In this document: one piece after another, positions 41,313 through 49,900 of the stretch
Layout: each line of letters opens with the position of its first letter
Position numbering within the stretch: position 1 is the first letter of the stretch
NCBI RefSeq assembly: GCF_009707955.1
Contig: NZ_WMDQ01000014.1
Coordinates: forward strand, 62,001 to 126,000
Origin: Flavobacterium sp. LC2016-13
GTDB taxonomy: Bacteria > Bacteroidota > Bacteroidia > Flavobacteriales > Flavobacteriaceae
Reading direction: 5' to 3'
Length of the DNA: 64,000 nucleotides
The notes under the pieces: generated by a model
Told to the model about the DNA's origin: nothing
Database searches by the model: none
The model's input: the letters and a program-made list of their open reading frames with translations, nothing else
Program-made: the position numbers and the translations under genes

Positions 41313-43079
41313 ATGAACGCAAATATTGAAACAAATCCGTTATTAGAAAGATTGCCTAAACACTTAAAGCAATTTATTAAACCTCAAGATTATAGCGATT
41401 ATACGCCAATTAATCAGGCGGTTTGGCGATATGTTATGCGCAAAAATGTAGATTATTTATCGAAAGTCGCACATCATTCTTATTTAGATGGTTTGAAAAA
41501 AACGGGAATCGAGATTGATTCTATTCCGAGTATGTACGGAATGAACCGAATTTTGACTGAAATTGGCTGGGCTGCAGTTGCCGTGGACGGATTTATTCCG
41601 CCAAATGCTTTTATGGAGTTTCAGGCTTATAATGTTTTGGTTATTGCATCAGATATTCGTCAGCTTGAACATATAGAATATACGCCTGCTCCGGATATTA
41701 TTCACGAAGGTGCCGGCCACGCTCCTATTATTGCAAATCCGGAATATGCCGAATATTTACGCCGTTTTGGTGAAATTGGCTGCAAAGCAATTTCATCTCA
41801 CAAAGATTATCAAATGTATGAAGCAATTCGTTTGCTTTCTATTTTGAAAGAAGCCGAAGATACGCCTCAGGAAAAAATTGACGCTGCCGAAAAAGCGGTT
41901 GCCGATTTACAAAATAATATGGGCGAATTATCTGAAATGGCCCAAATTAGAAACCTGCATTGGTGGACTGTTGAATATGGTTTGATTGGAACTGTTGAAA
42001 ACCCGAAAATTTATGGTGCGGGATTACTTTCTTCTATTGGCGAAAGTGCCTGGTGTATGACTGATAATGTAAAGAAAATTCCTTATGATATCTCAGCTGC
42101 GAATCAAAATTTTGATATTACGCAGTTGCAGCCTCAACTTTATGTAACGCCAAATTTTTCTTATCTGAGTTTGATTTTAGAAGAGTTTGCAAATAAAATG
42201 GCTTTGAGAACCGGAGGTCTTTCGGGAATTAAAAAATTAGTTCAATCGAATGCTTTAGGTACAATTGAATTGAGTACAGGTTTACAAATTTCAGGCGTTT
42301 TTACGAATGTTATTGAAGAAGAAGGAAAACCGGTTTACATTCAAACTACCGGAAAAACGGCTTTATCGTATCGTGAAAAAGAATTGGTTGGTCACGGAAC
42401 TTTAACACATCCTGATGGATTTGGAAGTCCGATTGGAAAACTAAAAGGTTTCAATTTAGCAATTGAAGATATGAGTCCTAAAGATTTACAGGCTTACAGC
42501 ATTGTTGAAAATGAAACGGTAAAACTGGAATTTGAAGGTAATATTATTGTTGAAGGTGAAATTATTACAGGTTCAAGAAACTTACACGGAGAAATTATTT
42601 TAATCAGTTTTAGAAATTGTACTGTAACGCACGGCGAAACAATTTTGTTTCTGCCAGAATGGGGAAATTATGATATGGCAATTGGTAAAAAAGTGGTTTC
42701 TGCTTTTTCCGGTCCAGCCGATGTAAATAGTTTTGACCTTATTGATAATGTCCCAAAAACGACAACTATAAAAGCAAAACATTCAGACGAACGCGATGAT
42801 TTAGAAGTGCTATATCAAACGGTTCGTATGATTAGAGAAAATAAGGATTCTAAATCAGAACTAAAAGCTGTTTTTGAAAAACTAAAAAACAATCACGCTA
42901 ACGATTGGTTATTGTCTGTTGAAATTGCTGAACTTTTGAAAGATTCAGAAGAGAAACAACTTTTACAGGAAGTATTGGTTTATCTTGATCAATTAAAAGA
43001 AAAACGTCCTGAAATTGCACATTTAATTTCTGGTGGTTTGGATTTGATTTTTGATAGTTCGTTGCCACAAAGGCACTAA
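41313..43079 (+). CDS. Aromatic amino acid hydroxylase (phenylalanine hydroxylase-like) with long C-terminal extension
   Basis: A 588-residue non-haem iron, pterin-dependent enzyme that hydroxylates phenylalanine or a related aromatic amino acid. Iron ligands are H131 and H136 in IIHEGAGHAPII and E221 in WWTVEYGL. The typical catalytic fold occupies about 30-320. About 260 further residues (from IQTTGKTALS) do not resemble it and have no recognised domain. The same two-part form appears in some other Bacteroidota hydroxylases (my recollection). The extreme C-terminus (SLPQRH) is encoded by repeat-type DNA, CCACAAAGGCACTAAGGCGCAAAG, so the true end may be older and shorter. Confidence 0.88.
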   Translation: MNANIETNPLLERLPKHLKQFIKPQDYSDYTPINQAVWRYVMRKNVDYLSKVAHHSYLDGLKKTGIEIDSIPSMYGMNRILTEIGWAAVAVDGFIPPNAFMEFQAYNVLVIASDIRQLEHIEYTPAPDIIHEGAGHAPIIANPEYAEYLRRFGEIGCKAISSHKDYQMYEAIRLLSILKEAEDTPQEKIDAAEKAVADLQNNMGELSEMAQIRNLHWWTVEYGLIGTVENPKIYGAGLLSSIGESAWCMTDNVKKIPYDISAANQNFDITQLQPQLYVTPNFSYLSLILEEFANKMALRTGGLSGIKKLVQSNALGTIELSTGLQISGVFTNVIEEEGKPVYIQTTGKTALSYREKELVGHGTLTHPDGFGSPIGKLKGFNLAIEDMSPKDLQAYSIVENETVKLEFEGNIIVEGEIITGSRNLHGEIILISFRNCTVTHGETILFLPEWGNYDMAIGKKVVSAFSGPADVNSFDLIDNVPKTTTIKAKHSDERDDLEVLYQTVRMIRENKDSKSELKAVFEKLKNNHANDWLLSVEIAELLKDSEEKQLLQEVLVYLDQLKEKRPEIAHLISGGLDLIFDSSLPQRH

Positions 43080-43305
43080 GGCGCAAAGTTTTACTAAATT
43101 TATTTCACGCAGATTTTGCAGATTTAAGCTGATCTGCACAGATTTGAACTTATAGTTGTCATTTCGACGAAGGAGAAATCTCCGCAAGTAAGTCCGCAAT
43201 GAGAATCCAATCTTTGTCGAGCTTCTTGCGGAGATTTCTCCTTCGTCGAAATGACGCAGATTGTGAAAAACTTTGAACCTTTGTAACTCTGAACCTTTGA
43301 ACCTT
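43064..43305. repeat. Mosaic of intergenic repeat types after the hydroxylase gene
   Basis: Four kinds of sequence follow each other: TTGCCACAAAGGCACTAAGG...GCGCAAAG (43064-43087), CACGCAGATTTTGCAGATTTAAGC...GATCTGCACAGATTTG (43106-43147), the 31-bp palindrome (43158-43255), and tandem (TTTGAACCTT)-like units (43270-43305). The first overlaps the last codons of the hydroxylase gene. Confidence 0.7.
43158..43255. repeat. Perfect 31-bp inverted repeat element
   Basis: Left arm GTCATTTCGACGAAGGAGAA...CCGCAAG (43158-43188) and its exact inverse complement CTTGCGGAGA...GTCGAAATGAC (43225-43255), with 36 nt between. Its GTCATTTCGACGAAGGAG end resembles the GTCATCCTGAGCGAAG repeat. The length and perfection of the arms suggest a mobile or REP-like element. 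Confidence 0.9.
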
Positions 43306-43309
43306 CTTT

Positions 43310-43945
43310 CTACAATTTCGAATTTAAATCCTGACTCAACTCAGTTTCAGATTCAATTGTTTTTCCATTGTATTGAAGTTTCCAGCCCATTGAATTTGTT
43401 AGAATCAAAATCTTGGATAATTCGCTGATTAATCGGTTTTGGGCATTTGTTTTTAGGGAAGATTTATCGATTTTCTTTGCCAGATTTGCTTTTACAGATT
43501 TGTTGATTTTATTGTAATCATCTCCCGTAAACGGATTAAGTTTGCTTTGTTCTACATCATAAAACTGAATATCCGGATTAATCGTAATTTCTTCTTTTGG
43601 AATATTAAGAATGGTTATTGTTTTATTTTTTTCATCAATATCATATTTCATTTTATGCAAATCGTAGGCTACGGTAACATTTGCATTTACTACAATTAGC
43701 GCTTTCTTTTCAAAAGAAACCATGTCCATCAAATACTTTTGTTGGTTTTTATACGTTAGAACTTCAGAGAAATGTCCTTCGGTGACAACCAGTTTTCCAA
43801 CATTTAGAATTTGTTGCTGAATCAAGTTGGTGTTATAATCGATTGTAGAATCGTCGTTTTTTTTGAACTCACAATATTTAAACGCGAGTACAATTATTAG
43901 GATAACTCCAACTAAGGCTAAAATTCTTTTAAGCATAATTTTCAT
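43310..43945 (-). CDS. DUF4230 protein
   Basis: A 211-residue protein with an N-terminal membrane segment (LALVGVILIIVLAFKY), then the DUF4230 pattern: VGKLVVTEGHFSEVLTYK, ALIVVNANVTVAYDLHKM and ITILNIPKEEITINP. It is probably anchored in the inner membrane with a beta-rich periplasmic domain. Function is unknown. The start could be at the second or fifth residue (MLKRIL). The gene converges on the hydroxylase gene, with the repeat mosaic in between. Confidence 0.85.
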   Translation of the reverse strand: MKIMLKRILALVGVILIIVLAFKYCEFKKNDDSTIDYNTNLIQQQILNVGKLVVTEGHFSEVLTYKNQQKYLMDMVSFEKKALIVVNANVTVAYDLHKMKYDIDEKNKTITILNIPKEEITINPDIQFYDVEQSKLNPFTGDDYNKINKSVKANLAKKIDKSSLKTNAQNRLISELSKILILTNSMGWKLQYNGKTIESETELSQDLNSKL

Positions 43946-44098
43946 AATAAATTTGATATAGCCAATTTAGGCATTTTTTTATAAAACTCCCGTCATTGTT
44001 GCGATGACTTACAAAAAATAATTTGTAACTATTTGCAAACATGGGAATTATATAAAACAAAGTGTTTCTAAAATAAGATTAAACAAGTAGTTGTGTGG

Positions 44099-44106
44099 TA
44101 AGTTTG
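44099..44106 (+). promoter_or_regulatory. Putative -7 box of the SpoIIAA-like gene
   Basis: TAAGTTTG followed by C, 34 nt before the ATG at 44141. Confidence 0.5.
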
Positions 44107-44140
44107 CCTCAACTCATTTGAACCCCAAATTTAAATTACT

Positions 44141-44515
44141 ATGATAGAGAAAATCAAAGAATTACCATCAAATATGATTGGCTTTAAAACGGCCGGACAT
44201 ATCGTAAGAGGAGATGTAGATTTTGTTACATCTGAAGTTAAACTTTTAATAGATGATACGGAAAAACTAAATTATCTGCTTTTTTTCGATAATTCTCCAA
44301 CAGATTTTAGTTTGGGAGCGTGGTTGCATGAATCGCTTTTAAGCATCAAAAACCTTTCAAAATGGACTCGTGCTGCAATTGTTACTGATTGTCAGAGAAT
44401 GATCAATTTTACAATGGTTTTTAATAAAATTATGCCGGGAGAATTTAAAGGTTTTAAAAAAGAAGATTACTTACTGGCGATCGACTGGACTTCAGAAAAA
44501 ATAGATTTGGAATAA
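44141..44515 (+). CDS. SpoIIAA-like/STAS-fold protein
   Basis: A 124-residue cytoplasmic protein with the SpoIIAA-like (DUF3478) pattern: IGFKTAGHIVRGDVDFV near the start, then LNYLLFFDN and WTRAAIVTDCQRMINF. Proteins of this family have an STAS-like fold; unlike anti-anti-sigma factors, their partners are not known. It is a single gene with its own -7 box and terminator. Confidence 0.88.
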   Translation: MIEKIKELPSNMIGFKTAGHIVRGDVDFVTSEVKLLIDDTEKLNYLLFFDNSPTDFSLGAWLHESLLSIKNLSKWTRAAIVTDCQRMINFTMVFNKIMPGEFKGFKKEDYLLAIDWTSEKIDLE

Positions 44516-44549
44516 AATTTTGCAAACATTAAATATTGAATTAGTATAT

Positions 44550-44583
44550 AAAAAAAGAGACTCTTATTGGAGTCTCTTTTTTT
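44550..44583. terminator. Bidirectional terminator between the SpoIIAA-like and tamA-like genes
   Basis: AAAAAAAGAGACTC/GAGTCTCTTTTTTT around a 6-nt loop. A and T runs on both sides serve both convergent genes. Confidence 0.92.
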
Positions 44584-44608
44584 ATGTATTTTATTTATGG
44601 TTCAGTAA

Positions 44609-46906
44609 TTAAAACGGATATCCAATGGCAATATTCAGTATCAGGTTTTCTTTTCTCCAGGGGCCGCTTCCAAAATTAATATCATCGATCACCCATCTTT
44701 CGTTTTCAGGTAAATACGGTTTTCTTAACGGAAATGCCAAATCGGTTCGTAAAATCAGGAACGATAAATCGAAACGTAATCCTGCTCCGGCACCAACGGC
44801 GATTTCTTTCATAAAATCTTTAGAAATCTCTGCTCCGGGTTTATTGGGATCGGCATTCATAAGCCAGATGTTTCCGGCATCGACAAATAAAGCGCCTCTT
44901 ACGATACTAAAAAGTTTCGCCCTGTATTCTGTACTAAATTCTAATTTTAAATCTCCTGATTGATCCGGTAAATAAGAATTGGTTGTTTCTGTATTTAAGT
45001 AACTTCCTGGTCCAAGTGTTCTCGCTCTAAAGGCACGAATACTATTGGTTCCTCCTACTACAAATTGTTTAGATGTTGGCAACGCTCCTGAATTTCCATA
45101 CGGAATTCCGGCTCCAACAATAATTCGGCTTGCCAGTTCACTTTCTTTTCCGAGTTTCAAATAATGCCTGAAATCTGCTTTTACTTTTACATATTGACTA
45201 AACGGAACATCAAATATTTTTATGGTGTCATTTTTTTTGACATTTGCGCCTGTCGCCAAACCCGTTATATTTCCTGCCAAATCTAATTCTCCATTAAAGT
45301 AAAACGTATTTTTTTTACGTTTTTGCATGGTATTCGTATATGTAAAAGAATAAGTTGGGCCAAAAATTAGTTGTTTTTCGATTACTTTTCCAAGCGCCGG
45401 ATCTTCTAAAATATCTTGTCGATATTCGGGTGTAACATTATTCGGGCTTACATACGTAATATCCATTATATTCAATTGATGTTCTTTGCGGATGTTTTCT
45501 TTCCATAAATAACCGAAAGATGCATTAAAGGAATTTAAGGCATAAAGCTGTGTTCTGTTTTGAAACTCGTATCGAAGTGTCGCTTTTGTTCTTGGAACAA
45601 ACTCGCTTGAACCGCTAAATTTTTTAAATGGCGTAATAAATCTTGGCCATGTTAAACTGGTTTCTGCTCCAAGTTTATAGATATTTTTTCCGTTATTCTG
45701 ACCGGAAAGCTGAAAATCGGCTCCACCAAAAACAGAAACGGTTAGTAATTCTGCACCACGAAATAAGTTTCTGTTATTCCAGTTTACATTTACTTCTGTT
45801 CCGGTATAACTGGCTGAATTTGTTTTTCCTAAAACCTCAACACGAATAAATTTTTTAGGCAAAAGCGTTAAATAGTAATAGGCGTCTAAAGTATTTTTTA
45901 AACTATCTGATGGTTTGAATTCATTTTTTACAAAATTGAATGTTCCCAGATTTACAAATCGATTTAAAGTAAGATTGTGGTCTTTTCTATTATAAAAATC
46001 ACCTTTTTTAAAATAAATTGTTCTGTCAAAAACTCTGGGATTAAACGTGTTTGCAGTATCAATAATTGTAAAATCGTTGTACTGAACGATATCTTCTTTT
46101 TTATATTTGACGCTGTCTTTTGAAATCGAGAAATTAGGATAAACAACAATCTTATCTATTTTATATGCTTCTTTCGCTTTTTCAGGTGTTTCGCTTTTTA
46201 TTTTCAATCTGATATTTACTTCATAATCACCTTTTGAACTGTCAACTTGTGCCAGAATATAATCAGGATTAAAGTAATAATATCCTTTTTCCTTAAGTCT
46301 TGCATCAATACGTTCACGTTCATTTTTTATAACATCCAGATCATACGGATTTCCTGGTTTTAATAAACTTCTTCGGCTTGTTCTTGCAATTGCTTTTCCT
46401 AATGCCGATGAATCTTCGGGAAATTTAACATTCTTTATTTTATATTGTCTTTTGGGCTGAACTATATATTCTGCAGTTGCCCTTTTATTTTTGGCTGTAG
46501 AATCTGCGCTTACGCGAACTTTAAAATAACCTCGGTTTTCTGTAAAATTTCTTAATACAGATGCATTATAATCTAAGTCGACTTTGCTAAAAAGTACTGG
46601 TTCTTCGCCCACTTTATTACGCAGCCAATATCTTATCCCTTTTTGTTTTTTAGGTTCGCCTGCAATATTATAAATCCATAATTTTGGCCTTAAACCAAGA
46701 ATTTGTTTATTTGGTTTAGGGCGTAATAAATCTTCTAATTCTTTCTCAAGCGCTTTTCGTTCTTTCTTTTTTATAACAGAATCTTTTATCGTAACCGAAG
46801 ATCCTGTATATAATAAATCGCCTTCAGGCAAATATTTAGTATTGCTGCATCCAAAAACAAAAAATAAGGATAGCGCTATAAAATATCTTATATATCTGTT
46901 TCCCAT
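44609..46906 (-). CDS. TamA-like outer-membrane lipoprotein (TamL type), BamA family
   Basis: A 765-residue outer-membrane assembly protein. With the start at MGNRYIRYFIALSLFFVFGC it has a lipoprotein signal with C20, then SNTKYLPEGDLLYTG, POTRA-type domains (about 25-350; for example RGYFKVRVSADST) and a C-terminal 16-stranded BamA/TamA barrel. The barrel has VGGTNSIRAFRARTLGPGSY near 640 and the terminal strand ENLILNIAIGYPF. A lipidated TamA homologue is the Bacteroidota form as I recall. The start sits 4 nt after the tamB stop; an ATG further up would overlap tamB and lacks the lipobox context. Confidence 0.92.
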   Translation of the reverse strand: MGNRYIRYFIALSLFFVFGCSNTKYLPEGDLLYTGSSVTIKDSVIKKKERKALEKELEDLLRPKPNKQILGLRPKLWIYNIAGEPKKQKGIRYWLRNKVGEEPVLFSKVDLDYNASVLRNFTENRGYFKVRVSADSTAKNKRATAEYIVQPKRQYKIKNVKFPEDSSALGKAIARTSRRSLLKPGNPYDLDVIKNERERIDARLKEKGYYYFNPDYILAQVDSSKGDYEVNIRLKIKSETPEKAKEAYKIDKIVVYPNFSISKDSVKYKKEDIVQYNDFTIIDTANTFNPRVFDRTIYFKKGDFYNRKDHNLTLNRFVNLGTFNFVKNEFKPSDSLKNTLDAYYYLTLLPKKFIRVEVLGKTNSASYTGTEVNVNWNNRNLFRGAELLTVSVFGGADFQLSGQNNGKNIYKLGAETSLTWPRFITPFKKFSGSSEFVPRTKATLRYEFQNRTQLYALNSFNASFGYLWKENIRKEHQLNIMDITYVSPNNVTPEYRQDILEDPALGKVIEKQLIFGPTYSFTYTNTMQKRKKNTFYFNGELDLAGNITGLATGANVKKNDTIKIFDVPFSQYVKVKADFRHYLKLGKESELASRIIVGAGIPYGNSGALPTSKQFVVGGTNSIRAFRARTLGPGSYLNTETTNSYLPDQSGDLKLEFSTEYRAKLFSIVRGALFVDAGNIWLMNADPNKPGAEISKDFMKEIAVGAGAGLRFDLSFLILRTDLAFPLRKPYLPENERWVIDDINFGSGPWRKENLILNIAIGYPF

Positions 46907-46910
46907 TATA

Positions 46911-49900
46911 TTATGTTTTTTGCTCATTTCCAACAACTTGTTCTTCTTGATTTTCTCCTTTTTCTTTTGCTTCTTTTTCTTTGAGTTTTCGTTTTTCTTT
47001 GCGCAATTTTTCTTCTTTAATCATTTCTTTTTCTGCTGCACTTCGATGAAAAAGCTCGCTGAATTTATTGTAACTCATTGTAATAATAAAGGCAACTCCA
47101 GTTTCTATAACCTGCCCTTCTACCGCAACCTGATATTCGTTTTTACGATACGCACGAACCATATAGCGACCGTCTTTTGTAAGCTGATAATCCAGCGCAA
47201 CATCGCCTGCAATATTGGTACTTTCTTCATTGGCGCGCTCCTGGCCTTCTACCCCAAAACTACTTCCTACGGTAACTTTCAATCGGTCATCTAAAAGTTT
47301 TTTAGAAACACCAACATTCAAATCCGTTCTGTTTTCTCGTGTTCCGGTTGTATAATCATCAGTCGATTCAAGATCAAATTCTAACTGAACTCCTTTTATT
47401 AATTCTCCGGCAAGATCATTTAATTGTTGCGACAATATTTTGCTCACACTTTGTCTTGCTAGTGATTCTGCGCTTGTTCCGCCGCTTTCGCTCGCAAACG
47501 GATTTTCGCCAATAAATCTGTTCAATAATAAAAGCGCAAAAACCTGTTTATTCAACTCTGCAGGATCTTGTCGTAATTGCTCCAGTTTTGCCTGAGAAGC
47601 CGAAACAATATCTGATGAAACATCATAATTTCCATCGGGAAGAACAATATCAAAAGAGATTTCCGGTTTCAGTAATTCACCTTTCATTTTCAAATGGGTT
47701 TGAAACGGAATTTTTTGCTTGTATGTATTTCGTATCGTTGGACTTACAGAAAGTTGATTTCCTAATAAATCGATTGGTGCCGTTTCTACTTTATAAATGG
47801 CCGTAATATTTAAAGTGGCCATAGTTGGTTCACCATTCCAGATAATATAACTTCCTTTTTGAATATCAAATTTTCTGCGGATCATGTTGAAATTCATTTC
47901 ATAAGCACCTTCAGAAAATTCATATTTACCGGTTAAAGTTGTTTTTCCCGAAGGATCGATTCCACCTGTAAGTTGCGCTTCGCCTTTTAGGTTTAGATAA
48001 TCTCCGTTTCCTTTATCGATAACTAAAGTCAGTTCTGCATTTTTATCAATAGTAATATCAACGCTCACATCCATTCCCATTAACTCAGATTGATTGAGTT
48101 TTTCCTGCATGGCAACAGTTTGTTTCAGATATAAATTATCTTCATCTACAAACTCTACAATTCCTTCTCTGTCAGCAATTGAAGGATCTGATTGTGGTAA
48201 AACAACAGAGAATTTGGTTTCATCTTTTATTTTGATATTTCCGCCAATAACCGGACTTTCTAATGTTCCTTTTACATTTAATTTTGTGTCTAAAAATAAA
48301 TCTCCGTAAAACAAATCGTTGTCTGCCGCTTTAGAATGTATAGCTCTAAAATCGTTCGCAACAATGGTTAAACCAAAATTATACGTTTTAAAATCCGGAG
48401 ATTGTATCGTTCCGTCAACATACAAAGTGTTATCATTTTCATCATTAAGCGTAAACTTATCAAACGTAATAATATCATTGCTAAACGTGATTTTTTCCTG
48501 ATCTGTTTTAAAATACGAATTCAGTTGTTTGATTCTAAATCCGGTATCATTAAAATTTAATTCGCCGGCAACTTTTGGCGCACTTGCATTTCCGTTAACT
48601 TTAAAATTTCCTGATAAATATCCCGTTCCTTCGGTCACATTTCCCATCGTGAAACCCTGAATACTTTTGATGTTCAACTTATTAACAGCAACATTAAAAT
48701 CTAAGTTTCCGTCATTAATTCGGTAATTTCCGTTTACATTAACATCATTTCCTTCTCCGCTAAGCGTAACATTTGCAGCGAGAGAATTGTTGGTTTTATT
48801 ATCGACTTTTATGGCAATATCTCCAACCGGTTCGCCTCTAAAAGCAAAATCGTCTATTTTTAAATCTGATGTAAAAGTTGGGTTTGTCATTACATTTTCG
48901 ACCAAAGCATTTCCGTTGATCAAACCTTGCATTAACAATTTATCTTTTTTGACCATATTCATAATGGTCTCAATTTTAAAATTCACAAAATCGACTTGCA
49001 ATGGTGCATTGTCCTGCGTTCCTTGCGATTGAATTTTTAATTGATTTCCTGCATTATCTAAATAAAACTTGTTGATGTAAAGTCTTTTACCTCCAAATTC
49101 AACTGCATTTTCAGGATCAATACTCCATTTATCATAATTTAAAACAAAATTCTCTGCATCAATTTTAAAGATGTTTTTAGAATCTTCTGATTTGAATTCT
49201 CCGGCAATAAAATATTGTTGTTTTTGTTTTGCATCCTGAACTTCAAGCGCGTAATTCAATACATTATTTTCTACTTTTCCTGATAAACTGGTAAACGGAA
49301 TTTTTAATGAACCGCTTTCGATTGTCGCTACAGAAATTTGATATTCTAAAGCATTTTCTTTGGCTTCGATATTTATTTTTCCGTCGGCGATTGTATTATT
49401 GGCGTAGACAATTCTCGGAATCGTTCCTTTTATTTCTAAAGAATCGGTTACGTTATTGTATTTTCCTGTGATTTTAACGGGTTCTAAACCTGTCAGTTTC
49501 GGAATTAATTTAAACAAAATCGGATCATTATCTACGGTTAATGTAAAAGCCAATCTTTGTTCATCAGATTCTCCATTTGTTTTTGGATTTTTTAAATCGA
49601 TGTATTTTGACAATGATTTTTTTACCGCCGCAACTAATGTTGTCAGTTTGTATTTTCCGTCAACTTCAGCTTTTAAAAACTGAGATGATATTTTAATATT
49701 GTTTCTGGTATTGTCTGAAAAAGCAATTACACGAACTGAATCTAAAACAATTGGTTCTGCATCCTGCAAAATCTGAATGTTTGATAGAAATACTTTTCCA
49801 TTTAAAAAATCAGGATTACTGTTGGCAACATCTGCATCAATATTTCCGCGTAATTTCATTGGTCCAGCGTGCAGGTTTAGCTTTTCAAGATCAGCAATAT

